A stretch of 64,000 nucleotides of DNA from contig OZ026605.1 in NCBI GenBank assembly GCA_964020085.1, positions 7,422,528 through 7,486,527 on the forward strand, read 5' to 3'. This DNA comes from Micromussa lordhowensis. Lineage: Eukaryota; Cnidaria; Anthozoa; Scleractinia; Lobophylliidae. Shown piece by piece: positions 47,960-59,400 of this stretch. A program made the position numbers and the translations under genes. Positions within the stretch are counted from its first letter, which is position 1; each line of letters opens with the position of its first letter. Under the pieces are notes generated by a model. That model was given only the letters and a program-made list of their open reading frames with translations. It had not been told where the DNA came from and made no database searches.

Positions 47960-49377
47960 CCGAATCTTTTTACGGTGGCCAATTCAAATTATCAACCCAG
48001 TTGATAAAACCAAATTATCTTGCAATACTCCCACTGATGCAGCACCACAGTTTCTTTTGAAACTTGCCCCCTTTATTAAGTGGAATCCTGTTGATCTGGT
48101 CACCAATTGGCTACACAAATCTGGCCATATTGATGGGGTGGCTGTATTAAAGGCATTCTTTAAATACGAAAATGACTGACTAAGCTTTTGTTTGCACCAG
48201 GATAAAGTGGCTGTACTAACGAGGTGGCTCTATTAATGGGGTGACTGTAAGATGCGATTCCACTGTATCATAATCTTGAGGCCAACACTAACAACCAATC
48301 ACAACAGTAATTGCATAATTATTACATACCACTAGCTTGATGGTTATCTTGGAGCACGCCATGCCAAATGCCATGACAAACAAACATGGGTGTTTTTGAA
48401 ATAGATTAATAGATGAGATCCTGGCAGTAAGATATGCCATATATAGCATGACAGCGATGGGAAATAAGGGAGATAAAACACTGGTTCCCTGAAGAAGAAA
48501 CAAGTATATACACAATGAGAACGCTGGCATACATCTGTTTGTAAGCAGATGTTTTTATTTAGTTACAGAATAATACATGGATCATTGGATAATGCAATCA
48601 AAGAGTTTCCACTGGCTTAGCCAACATGGCATATGAGCAGTTATAACATGCACTTACTACAAATTTTTATCTCTATTTTATTTTCGTTTGCTATAAATGC
48701 CACTTATGTCCAGGTTTGACCCTAATTAGATGCACGGCGAATTTTGACATCTAACACAAAGTGTCCCTTTAAGTCTAAGCCTTTGCTACCTATTTCTAAC
48801 AATAAGGTTAGGGTAAAGGTTAGTGTTATTTTTATCTTAGGGTAAATGCAGCTGTTAATCCTTACTTGAGGAGCAGCATTTGGGGGACACTTTGTGACAT
48901 CAATTGTCTGTATTCTGAGAAACGAGTAAGGGGACACTTCATGATGCTTATTGAAATTCGTGTGCATCTAATTAGGGTCAAACCTGGACATATCTCATAA
49001 ATGGGTATCTCAAAGATGTTCTCTAATTACATGCCATCTAACAGGGTGTGGAAATAAATAACAAATTATGCCGAAACACTGGATTATGAATATGCGGTGA
49101 ATATGCGGTAGTAATAAAAAAACCCTTTAATTTAATGAACTGCCAAGTACTTAAGGAAAGACTGGGCACAAGTAGTTTTAATGCAATTAAGACTTAGAAA
49201 TAAAAATAACTTACCGCTACTGTGGAACCATTCTTGCCTTTCCCTCCTTCGTATATCTGAATAAAAATTGTGGAAAGAGCATAGACACTCCCAAGCACAG
49301 AGGTTCCAAAGACAACTGCTTTTAATGAGACATTGAAGTAGGGAACCTGCAAAAGGGGCAACAAAATATTATCAAAA

Positions 49378-49414
<37 letters not shown>

Positions 49415-49604
49415 CATGAGTTGTAATAGTTACGCCCTTCTCACCCATTGCAATCAGAACCCTATTGTTCCCCCTATCGTAAACATGTGTATATAGCTAG
49501 CTGATAAGTTTGTTCTTCATTAAATCTGCCCGATGAGTGCATACGCACGAAACTCAGAGTCGCAGGGAATCTTGTATACTTTCATTTAATCCTCTAATAT
49601 TCTA

Positions 49605-49635
<31 letters not shown>

Positions 49636-52609
49636 TATTATTATTAAAACTACATGTGCTGTGATTGAACAATTTAGCACGCTGAATTCTACTGAACAGC
49701 CCGCTGAAATTTAAAGATGTTTTTGTTGCCAAAATGTTTCATAATTTATTATTAAGGTTTCTTAAATTTTAAAGCAATTAAAAGTTTAAATCGTTCTTTT
49801 ACTTTAAATTATGTATTAAATTGTGCTAAATTACGACTTAACAACGATTTCAATTCTTTTGACATGTGTCAGAACTTTGAAGCCGTTCCTGAACTCATCA
49901 GACACACATTAGAGATATAATAAATTATGATAATTATAACTAACCTTGTCTTTTCACTCTGTGCTATAAGTTACAGATCCTTGTCATTTCTCCTTCAATT
50001 TATGGCCCGCACGCTTCGCACTTGGGCCATAAATTGAAGGGGGAAAAACTTGGTCTGTAACATACAGTACTGACCTTCAACTCAGTTACAACCAGGTATG
50101 TGTGTTCTCACTACAGGGCACAAAGACACACCACTCAAGTCATGGTCTAAATGAACCAAACTCACTGTGTACAATGGAGACATGTCTCACCTGCAAGGAC
50201 CACACTTGAACACCAAAAATTCCTGAGATCATGAATATAACTATACCAATGATTTGAATTTCAGTTACATCAACTCTGTGAAGATGAAACCAGACTGAGG
50301 AAAGAGCATTTTAACTAAATTTCCATTTCATTGATTAAAACTAAATGTTAACTTAATGTTACAATTAAAAAAAAACGTTACAAAATGCAAGATTGTACCA
50401 GAATTCCTACACAGCGCAGCTGGTGCTGGCATTCAATAAAAATTATCCATAAACTCAGGGTTCTGTCTCCCCTTGGATAGGACACAACTTTTACGATTTT
50501 TAAAAAATAAATCATAAAACAAGGAGTAAAACTTGTTACCTTCATGTGAATAAGACATTGGCAGATAAGCAATCACATGATCTATTTTTAATAAAATTAT
50601 GGGCTATAACTTAACGAATGCCAGAAATGGAAAAAGCGTGTTGAGATCCCACTCAAGTTTGAGATCCCCCTCATTAAAGAATGAGAGTTTATGATGGTCT
50701 GAATTTTTCAAAAAAAAAGGAAGATTTGTATAGAAAAAGTTGTTGGAGAGCAAGGGCTTGCTCTCCAGCAACTAGATTTTCTGAAAATTCAAACTGTTGT
50801 ATAAACTAACTCTTTAATCCCAGGGGCCTCAAACTTGACCAATATGGTATTTTCAATAATTATGCTCTTTTTCTGGCATTTTTTAACTTATAGCCCAAAA
50901 TATAGAGTTTTTTTAAAGGAAAAATGTGGTCACGTGACCCCAGCTGCAAAGGGCCTATTGGTTAAGAGAACTTGTAGTAATGCCGATTAAACTGTAAAAA
51001 CTCCACATGGACCCCGTATACTTACGTTCCAAATTTAATAGTTCCTGAAACATAGGCCTGCCAGTGGGCACAATAAAACATAAACACTGCCATGAACGAC
51101 ATGAAGAACATCCAGACAGGGTGGGTGCCCAGCTCTACTGCTACACAGACTGCTAAGATCATAATCACCATGGAAACAGAGTCACAACCATGGTCAACTA
51201 ATTCTCCCAGTGGCGATGCACTTTTTGTACGCCGTGCTTGTTTACCATCTACAGCATCAAGGGACTGGTATACAAACAATCCAATAGCACTCAGTAAAAA
51301 GGCCCACCATGGTGCCTAAGGAGATAAATGAGTATACAATGCCTTTTAAAAGTCTGTTCCAATCCCACAGATCAGAGAGGAAGACTGCTCATAAGTGTAA
51401 CATGAAGCAACTAGCAGTAGGCATAATTTGTATGTATTTGTATTGTATTTGTTCAGTATTTGGTATTTCAGGTGATGGAAAATGAAACAAATTGCTGGGG
51501 TAGTCTAAGGGAAAAGGTTCTACCCACTGCCTTTTGAGACCCTACCAAAGATCTGAACAGCTTTAATTTCAGAATCATTATCTTTTGGGTTAAACACTCA
51601 TTTAACCCATTAAATTCTTAATACTTCAGACAGGACTTAGTCAAATGGAAGATGATTTATATTTCCATTCTTAAGACACCTTTGTCATTCAAGGACTTGA
51701 TGGTAAGCTTAAACATATCAATTAAAAGTTCTTCTGGCTTTAGATCGTTGATTAATATTCTATCAGACCAATCAACCGAGAATCGACAATTGACAAAGTA
51801 ATAAAATGAGAGACCAGGTAAATAATTTCTGGGTTTAAAATGTCACAGCTGGAGATAATGGCGAACAATACAGCGATAAATATATTAGCAGTCTTTTATA
51901 TAACAATATCTCGGTTTGATTTCCTCACGGGAATTCCAAGTCAAAGAACACCAACCAAGTTAAAATGAACAGAAGGAAATTACAAATGAAATTATTTCAA
52001 AGAACCATTGCTTTTTAGCTAAGATGCAAACAAACTATCGTAATATTCTGCAAACATAAAGATATCAAATCTTTCACCATACAAAGATGGAGTAAACCAT
52101 GCAAAAAGTTCAATTAATCTAAAAGTACAATTTGCAGAAATGATAAATTAATTGTAGCGAGCGAAAAAAGATTTTGAAACACGAGACAAGTTGTGGTTTC
52201 CAGTAAGAGCAAGCAATATTTTGATTGTATTGAATTGCGTCAAAAAGCAAGAAACAAAGCGAAAACAAAACATTCATTATTCACCAACAACACCACGAAC
52301 ATATTGTTGAATACCTCAAAACTCATTATGACTTCACGAAATGTTACATGTAAGCTTATTTCAAAGGCAAAACCTCACCTCTCCCTTGGCTTGGGGGCAA
52401 TACCATATTAATAGAAGAGACGTGGCTATATTTATTAATAATCCAGAGATTGTGATAGTATTTGGTGCAAGCCACAAAGGAAGTTGTTCCACCAACCAAC
52501 GCCAGTAAACTTGAAAGTAAGGGTCCAAAATTGATACGCACTGCGCACTGTACTTGTGTTCCGAGAGGCGTTTCAGCTGCCTCTCGTTTAAAACTGAAAT
52601 CATTGCCAT
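40939..52609 (-). CDS. CEPT1: Choline/ethanolamine phosphotransferase, complete, 7 exons
   Basis: Exons on the minus strand: 52609-52379, 51315-51026, 50275-50191, 49346-49215, 48488-48330, 42290-42165, 41058-40939. All are GT-AG with matching phases; 1143 bases, 380 residues (human CEPT1 416, CHPT1 406). The enzyme transfers phosphocholine or phosphoethanolamine from its CDP form to diacylglycerol in ER/Golgi membranes. Exon 2 holds the complete CDP-alcohol phosphotransferase motif: D100-G101, A104-R105, G114, D118, D122, exactly DGx2ARx8Gx3Dx3D. Also seen: [44 protein letters not shown] and [16 protein letters not shown]1 and CHPT1 cannot be told apart with confidence; EPT1/SELENOI fits less well. 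The 5.9-kb intron 5 carries a Penelope-like remnant and a Harbinger-type MITE. Confidence 0.94.
42310..42475. repeat. Long palindrome in CEPT1 intron 5
   Basis: Arms of about 75 bases, best conserved in CCAATTCGGTCTGTAATCAT (42342 onward) and its complement ending 42440, with a 15-base loop. Starts about 20 bases from the exon 6 acceptor. Confidence 0.85.
42621..42665. repeat. Three 15-bp tandem units
   Basis: AACTGTCCGATAACA three times, with one substitution in the second unit. Confidence 0.9.
43210..43305. mobile_element. Fragment related to the CCGTTTAACG element
   Basis: Repeats of GGGCTATCCGTTTxxCGTTT as in 17805-18095; no terminal repeats found here. Confidence 0.5.
43379..43780 (+). 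mobile_element. Penelope-like retroelement 3' remnant
   Basis: One frame reads [11 protein letters not shown]...QKCVIYNL (43379-43507). A second reads [19 protein letters not shown] (43527 onward), ending in a stop just inside the hammerhead-like motif. Together these resemble the linker and GIY-YIG endonuclease of Penelope-like elements. A frameshift and stops make it inactive. The hammerhead-like motif and the tail (AGTTGATxAAACCAAATTATC) follow. A tail-only copy lies at 47905-48021. In CEPT1 intron 5, opposite strand. Confidence 0.6.
43598..43645 (+). ncRNA. Hammerhead-ribozyme-like motif, degenerate
   Basis: Outer stem GATTCG/CGAATC, then CCGACGA, a weak stem II, GAAA and CGTC. The core should be CTGANGA; here the T is C. 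Penelope-like elements are known to carry hammerheads at this place. Probably weak or inactive. Confidence 0.4.
43992..44250. mobile_element. Foldback element, relative of 33935-35025
   Basis: GTAAGAxAGTTxATCTCCCATA at the left and its inverse at the right, each with GTTATTTTTA internal to it. Confidence 0.6.
44454..44648 (+). other. Possible last two exons of a small unknown gene
   Basis: 44454-44540 (acceptor TTCATTTCAG, donor CG|GTAAGC) reads [20 protein letters not shown], then FALLKPFGN, acidic, in phase 1-1. Spliced to 44632-44648 it adds DDRNF and a stop; AATAAA follows at 44678-44683. No upstream exon or signal peptide was found, and it lies in CEPT1 intron 5 on the other strand. No homology recognised. 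Confidence 0.25.
45622..46179 (-). mobile_element. PIF/Harbinger-type MITE, copy 2
   Basis: Same ends as 32975-33566, inverted, with target duplication TAA (45619-45621, 46180-46182). The inner 110 or so bases are identical to copy 1. The small hydrophobic frame (46030-45863) is open but lacks 21 bases, an in-frame deletion between GGCG repeats. Confidence 0.82.
46303..46421. repeat. 119-bp dispersed repeat, copy B
   Basis: Matches 6392-6510 over its whole length. A longer open frame runs through it (46187-46555) but no gene family is recognised. Confidence 0.75.
47280..47640. repeat. GGGCAAGT-rich repeat
   Basis: Several forward and inverted GCCC(T/A)TTGGG(C/A)CAAGTA and GTTGCCCAGAAGGAG words mark a degenerate coral-type repeat in CEPT1 intron 5. 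Ends uncertain. Confidence 0.4.
47919..47966 (+). ncRNA. Hammerhead-ribozyme-like motif, tail copy
   Basis: Same layout as 43598-43645, with a better stem I (GCT/AGC next to the core). The T-to-C core change is shared. A competing perfect 14-bp hairpin (AGCCCTTCGTCGGA and inverse) overlaps the 5' side. Confidence 0.4.
48706..48991. mobile_element. MITE with 38-bp terminal inverted repeats
   Basis: ATGTCCAGGTTTGACCCTAA continues as TTAGATGCAC and returns inverted almost without change. Interior 210 bases, non-coding. CEPT1 intron 4/5 boundary side, in intron 4. Confidence 0.88.
49379..49413. repeat. ATT microsatellite
   Basis: Eleven ATT units in CEPT1 intron 3. A second tract, about 14 units with one interruption, is at 49602-49645. 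Confidence 0.95.
49525..49566 (+). ncRNA. Hammerhead ribozyme motif, near complete
   Basis: Stem I TCTGC/GCAGG, core CCGATGA, perfect stem II GTGC-ATAC-GCAC, GAAA, short stem III CT-CAG-AG, then TC at the cleavage position (after C49561). Every element of a type I hammerhead is present, except that the core T (CTGATGA) is C. An ATT-rich tail follows, as at retroelement 3' ends. In CEPT1 intron 3, opposite strand to the gene. Confidence 0.6.
49970..50061. repeat. Inverted repeat, about 37-bp arms
   Basis: GTTACAGATCC...CTTCAATTTATGGCCC pairs with its complement around a CG-rich loop. CEPT1 intron 3. Confidence 0.85.
50569..50953. mobile_element. Palindromic foldback MITE, CEPT1 intron copy
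   Basis: Same family as 26964-27311: TTATGGGCTATAACTTAA near one end, GGTCACGTGACCCCAGCTGC near the other, centre GTTGGAGAGCAAGGGCTTGCTCTCCAGCAAC-like hairpin (50740-50773). CEPT1 intron 2. Confidence 0.75.
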
Positions 52610-54407
52610 TCCTCCTGATTAGCGGCCGTTTTTCCTACGCTGAATTTGCTACCAAACTGAAGATTTCAAGGCTGTTCACGCCACGTAAATATAACATTCA
52701 GTGATACTACATGTAAATCTATTTTATACTTCGCTGGTTTCATTCTTCGAACACATGAAGGCTTGGCTGCAAATTTTTGTTGGCGCGGGCACTAAGTCAA
52801 CCGGAAGTCTATTTTCAATTTTCGGTTTATTCGACATTTTTCAGATTTTTTTCTCAAATTATACGACGCTACAAACCCTGTTTGTTACTCATTTAAGTCA
52901 CTGCGAAAGGAGAGATAGTAAAAAGATACATAAAAAAGTTTAAAAGATTCCGGTTCACTGGAGAGCTTTGTAATTTCTGTTTACACAGGTTGTTTTTGTT
53001 ATGCAAAGTCTGAGTACACACAATGGTCTGAAGTAAGACGAATTTACATTTGCACACGAGGAAAAATATGTCTCTCAAAAGCGATGGCCCAATCACTTAT
53101 GAAGCAAATCCTGTTTTAAAATCGCTGATTCCACCGAAACGGTAGATCGAGCAAGATTGGTGTGCAAAAAATAAGCAAGTAAGTTGTTGAATTTGGCTAC
53201 TTACGGATAATTCCTTCTCCACATAACCAGACATAGCTTACAAATTGTTCTTAGAGATCAGACCCTTTTAGAGAGAAGAAAGAAATCTTTTACTTCTTCT
53301 TGGACAACCATAGCTTTATGGTATGATAATGCATAGGTGGACGAGGCTTCGCAAGTATCGGATCACTACGGATTCTGATTTGCATTTAGGTAGAGGAAAT
53401 AAATTAAATTTTAGCTGATATCAGGTATTGCACCGAAGCCAGCCAGGGTTTTAGCTCGTTGGTGCTAAGATTTTGTCAAGTTGATAACGTTTTTTATTGG
53501 ACCCTCACACGATAAGTGAAGCGAAGACTCCGGACTTAAATCAATTCGAAGAAAGAGGAAAAAAAAATCATTCTTTGGTTGTTGTGCTCAGTGTTGTTTC
53601 GCTGACGGTGCCTTGCATGCATAACTGACAAGATCGTGAAATATTTTATTTATGATCCGCCTCATGTTAACTTAAAGCATTTATGCGGAGTGAGCTGATG
53701 TCGGAGATGGTGATACGGTTGCGAGTTCGGTGGTTGTCAGTTAACTCGCACTTCCTCAGGCTGTTACTCAGTCCCAATGCCCAAGGCCATTCCCTGACTC
53801 GGTTTGCTTTGATTGTGTCTTTGACCACTTTAACCTTCTCGTTGTCTTCTAAAGTCTCCTGAGTCGACCGCATTCCCTTGAACTACTGCTTACCGCATCC
53901 TTTGTCATTCATCTACTGTGAGTGAAATAATAAGGTCACATAGGCCATGTTGTCTCGTTTCCTACAGGCATGGAATCCCGTTTCTCGAAACGTACTTTCA
54001 GCTGTCTCTTCTTATAAATTTTTCCACAGATACCGTGAGTGATCCAATTTTTTCAGTCTCATTTTACATATCTTCACGTGTCCTTCCCGTCGTTGTTCAC
54101 TGTCGCTCACACTTAGCTTCCGATTCTTTTACTCTCAGGATTACTGAAGCACCAGGCTTTCAACTAGCAGTTACGTAGCGTTAAGGTTAGTTCGAGTTGT
54201 ATCTTCGATTCTATCACCGATCATCAGGTTTGCTGACATCATCCTTGGGTTCTGAATTTTCTTTAAAGATCTTTAAAGCATTCGGCATTGCACATACGAT
54301 TGTCACTAACGTGTCCAAGAAAACCATTAAGTGCAGGTGTATTAATATAAACCTCAATCGTTTCTCTCGACGTCTATAATTTACAGTGCTGTTTGGCCCG
54401 GTCAAAA
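52610..54407. other. Intergenic, probable CEPT1 promoter side
   Basis: The 5' UTR and promoter of CEPT1 should lie just right of 52609. No conserved box, further exon or element was recognised; short open frames have no family resemblance. Confidence 0.4.
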
Positions 54408-54548
54408 AGTGTTTCTGTCGAGGAACTATCGGCTGATAGTTGCTCCGCGGAAATTTGATGTTCTTAAAACAAATATGCTAGTTTTAAGAACATCAAAATT
54501 CCAACTGAGGGGCAACTATCAGACCGATAGTTCCGAGTCATAAACACT
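54408..54548. repeat. Inverted repeat, about 65-bp arms
   Basis: AGTGTTTxTG..., GGAACTATCGG and GATGTTCTTAAAAC with complements around a ten-base loop. Confidence 0.85.
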
Positions 54549-54619
54549 CTATTGTCTTTACTGTTCACCACTAAATTTCAAACCGGAATATTTGGTCGAA
54601 TGGAAAGCGCCCAGTGTCT

Positions 54620-54713
54620 CTTAGTCTCCTTCGCAGTCACGCAACGCTCCCCCATCCGTGGGGATGGAGAGCGTTGCGTGACTCCGGCCCGAGCGTTTGC
54701 GAAGGAGACTAAG
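54620..54713. repeat. Two-part perfect hairpin
   Basis: Outer stem CTTAGTCTCCTTCGCA (54620-54635) with 54698-54713 and inner stem AGTCACGCAACGCTC (54635-54649) with 54669-54683, both exact. Confidence 0.9.
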
Positions 54714-54909
54714 TGTCTCTCCGCGGATGAACACTATCGCGTCACTTGATCAATTTAAACCAATAAGAATCGGTGAAAATTTAGTGGCGAACTATAACAT
54801 GCGATAGAGGCTGCTACCAAGTTACTACGGTTTTGAAGAGTCGTGGCCAAACACGATTCCCCTAGTCCGGTTCTAACCCTCTTTCTGTCACGCCACGCTA
54901 TTCAGAGAG

Positions 54910-54949
54910 CAACCTCGTTGCCAGGGCCGTTTCCCTGGGAACGAGGTTG
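54910..54949. repeat. Hairpin CAACCTCGTT...AACGAGGTTG
   Basis: Arms of 17 bases with one mismatch. A related half-copy (CAGGGTCTCTCG, GGGAAGGAGGTTG) occurs near 42015-42050. Confidence 0.85.
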
Positions 54950-55097
54950 TTCAGAGAGGCCACCCTAAAACGCAACGTGACAATGTGATTAAACTTACTT
55001 ACTACTTTGGCCTTTTAAAAAGATCGTGTTCTCTAGAGACAAAAGTGAGACACGTATGTTTATTTTTGTTCCTTTTCCTTTTGTAGTTCATCCGGTC

Positions 55098-56448
55098 ATG
55101 GCGGATTACATCAGACGAGTCCTCATGGGAGATGTCACAGATCTACCAGGGAAAGAATCAAACATAATTCGGATATTCACCAGCTCAACATTCACAGGTA
55201 TTTATTTTTGTTAACCATACATAAAAAATAACAATGACATAATTTTCAGTTACACTTAAGATCAACTGTTCAAAGCAAATCAGTTTAGAGTCTGAGAAAA
55301 CCTAAACTTCGCAAGGATAAGTCAAACAAGATGGCACGAAAGCGAAATTTGGTGATAACGTATTTTCTCGATAACGCGCCAAACCCGGAAGCAATATCGT
55401 GTTAACATAAAGGTGAGGGCTTCCAAGTGGTTTTGGGGAAACAAGAGATATTTTCGGGAGTAATTGGAGAGGACAACTGTTATCTGTACTATTAAAGGGA
55501 ACCTTCAGAAAAAAATTAGAGAGCAATGGGATTTATTAATAGGGAACAAGGGAGAAAAAGTGAAACTTTCAAAGGATCAAGGGAACGTGCTACTGCCACA
55601 TCCTGGGAGGTCCTCAAAGGTCAAGATCGACAAAGTCGCATTTTTTCGCATTTTTTCGCAAACCTCCTCGGGGCGGCTAATCTGGTTAATGAAGAATGAC
55701 ATCAATGACCACAGCATTTTATCTTGATTCATCTCAAAACTCAGAGACAGAAAACTCTTGATAAAGTTGACATTTCAAAAGAAATTGTAATGTTTGTGTC
55801 TATGCAGATACCACGGAGGAGAGAAATCGTCTCATGCGAGATGTTTATCCGAGCCTGCGGACTTACTGTCAGCAGCGAGGGTTGGAATTTCAAGTAGTTG
55901 ACATGAGGTGGGGTGTGCGAGATGAGGCCACCGCTGACCACAAAACCAACGAATTGTGCACGCAGGAGATTAGGAATTGCCAGAGGCTCACACCTGGCCC
56001 AAACTTTGTGGTATTTGTCTATCTAAAGAATGGAAGTTACTGCCGCACGGTTGTGTGTATATAGTTTATTCACGTAGTTCAATTGCGAGTAAACTAATTA
56101 AAACTGATCCCATAATTAGCAATTATTGAATGAGGCTGAATAGGATATGAAGAATTCTGCAGAACAAGGAGGGTGTTATCCACAGAGGCCGATGGCCGAG
56201 GTGGATAATACCCTCCGAGATCTGCAGAATTCTTCACAACCTACAAAAGCCGAATTCAATAATTGCTTTATTATTCATTCAAAATATTTCCCTGTTCTTA
56301 AAGGAGTTTCGCCATTTCGCTCTTGTTTTTTCGCTCACTAAAAATAACATAATATCGTCCCCAGGTTTTCTCGGTCAACGGTTCAATAATCTGCAGCGGG
56401 CTGCACTTTTGACGTCATTTTGACGTCATCGGTTCAATAATCTGTAGC

Positions 56449-56481
<33 letters not shown>

Positions 56482-59400
56482 GCGAAGATTCTTTCCAAAT
56501 TTGGTGAACAGCAGCCGGTTATGGTAAATTATGCATGTGGTTTTAATCAATCAGAAACGGGGAAATATTTTAAATGAACAATAATTAACAATTATTCACC
56601 GAAGTGGAGGTGAATAGTGGTGGATATTTACCGAGCCGCGAAGCGCCGAGGTAAATATCCACCACTTTCACCGACACTGAGGTGAATAATTGTTTTAGTA
56701 TATACCACACAAGCTGAATTACTAGCCGCCCAAAGAGTAACTTCATTAGTTAAAATATAGCGACAAAAGCCACTTTGTTTTTCTTCGGCTGCTCGGAGGT
56801 GAATAGTACTTGGCTAATCGCCTCCGAGCTAGCCAATCAGCGCGCGCGAAAAGTACTATTCACTTGTGTGGTATATACTAACAACTGTTATTACGTTGCT
56901 AGCAGGAACGGAACGAATAGGAGATATAGGGTCAACTGGGAGGTATTACCTTGATGTGCCACTGAATTCTCAGAACAAAATTTAAAAGAAATCTAATGTA
57001 CTTAGAAAGGAGAACTGCAATGTCTTTTGGAACCAGGCTTCGATGCTGGACTGTTTTGAGAAAGGAGTATTGAATTCGACTTGTTTTCATTTTTCAATTT
57101 GTAAATGTATTTTGAATCCTTAAATGTGTTTTTTCTCTTTACATTCCTTAACGTTACTCTCTTACGGAGAGTTATTTCCAACAAATTTGATTTCATTTAG
57201 TGTCTTCTGGGTGATAAGTATGGCTACCGTCCGTTTCCGTACAAAATCAGATCAACGGAGTTTGAGATGTTGCTAGAAGTGGCTCAAGAAACCTACGATC
57301 AGCCAGAACATATTGCTTTACTCAAAGAATGGTTCTGGAAGGTGAGGCGAATTAAACAAACGTAATTTGCTCAAATTTATCCCTTTCTTCCTCGTTGTTT
57401 GTGAGCCCCATAATCAGGAAAGGAGTGCAGCCGGACTATAAGTGGAACTTGGACTAAATAAAGCCAATTTTGACCATTTTCTCTCAAATGTTTCAAAACG
57501 CTGTTTTAGGCCATCTCGAGAACTCTATAAGTTAATTTTAGCCTGGGTTATAAACCTTTACCTGATCGGCTATTCTGGGGGAACTTGAGTGTTCCCGAAT
57601 TTATTGGGGCATTTTTGTCCATTTCTTGAACACCTAAGTGCTGACCTTTTTAGTACCCAGGCCTTCCCGGGGGAGGGGGGTCTCCCATGTAAAATGGTGG
57701 GGTGCTCCTCGGAAATTTTGAAAAGAACCCTCTTTTGTGCCCGTGGCTTGAAATTTTTTTTCAACCCCTGGTACCAATTGTGAGAGAAAATAAAAAAGTC
57801 AATTGATAACTCCTGTCGTATTTATTTCGGATCAATCCCCTCAACGTTACCACAAAAGCTCCTGCTGTGGACCTTTTGAGGCTGAACACTCTAAGAGGTT
57901 CCAACACGCTTTTTTATTCCCTAGAAGGTACGACGAGCCCTCCCCGTTCTTTTTATATGGGATTCCCCCCCCCCCGCAGAGCTCAGAACCACATTATGAT
58001 TAACCAAGCAGAACGCGACAAGCATTAAATTTTTTATATCTCGAAAATCCGAGGTGACCAGTGGCGATTATCCTAAGAAAATACCTTTCGAATAGATAAT
58101 TTACTAGCCTGTGGCGCGCTAACAAAACAAAGCGGCAAAGCTGCGACAATGAGCGGCGAAGCCGCTAGGAGCCTGGGGGAGAGACAACTGCACGCGCGCT
58201 CAAATTGCTTTATAAAAACCGCTGAGCCACGCGCGCAGGCGGTTTAATTTACCTAAACTATCCGTTGGGTGCCTTTTTTTTCTAACATCACATTGCACTT
58301 ATCTTGTAGGACACGAACTCCATCCCAGCGGAATACGTTCTTCAGCCGGTTACATACCGTTTCCCTCACTACAATGATTTAAGTGAGGATAAAAGAGAGT
58401 TAAACAAACAGGAGAGAGATCAGTGGTGGCAGATCTTCCAGGCATTTCAAAGAATTTTCAAAAAGACAGCAAAGATCGCTACTGAACAGCATAAGATTAC
58501 ATTAGAGCAAGCACACAAGTATTTTTCCTCAGGTTTGGGTCGAGAGTGTACTGTTTAGATTCTTCAGTTGTTTACTTTCGAGATTTTCCAGTGACTTGTT
58601 TGAGCTTGGTTACGTCGATTAGTCACGAGTACTTGTGCAATGTTTGATTTTTCTTAAAATACCTAACTTCCAGTTTTCTACAGCTTGTCCGACTCCTAAT
58701 TAACTATGAAAAGAGTGCTAATTTTGTAGCCGATAGCATCAGTGACCGCTGGCTAAATACTTTCAAGGAATGTGTGCTTATGGTGTCATCAGTCAAAAAG
58801 AAGCCTTATTTCATTTTGATGAAACCATGACATTTATGTCTGGCAGTGTCTTGCTATTGCGTTTTACTAAAATGTCTGGGTACTCTTTAAAACAATCCTA
58901 CTCACACGTGTGACGTAACGTTTTGTCAATTTTAGTGACCGAGGAAGAAATCGAGCATGGCATTCTTGGCTCTCCAAACCCTGGCGTCCAATCCCTCTGC
59001 TACATACGTCACATCTCGGACATCGAGCTAAAACTCAGCGACCAAAATTCTCGACGTTTCACTGACATCTCACGAGGGAAACACGACCTGGAAGCGCAAG
59101 ACCTATTGAGCCAACTAAAACACGACCGTGTACTTCAGAGGCTTGGCGAAAACAACATCACCCGCTTTGAGATCCCGTGGAGCGATGGGGGAATAAACGC
59201 GTCCGATAGATTGCATGAAGAATATTTGAACAATTTCTGCCACAAGTTCGAATCGGACGTTCAGAGATTGATTGACAAAAGCCTGCAGCATACTCTGAAA
59301 GAAAAGGCGAAGGAGAGCAGCCTGTATAAAGAAGTACTTCACCATTCCTGGTTTTGCCAAGAAAAGTGCCAAGCATTTCGTGGTCGTGAAGACGTTTTAG

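Noticed and set aside
53667..54178. Open frames in the CEPT1-NACHT gap
   Set aside because: Short, unrelated in composition to the confirmed exons, no recognised domain or splice partners.
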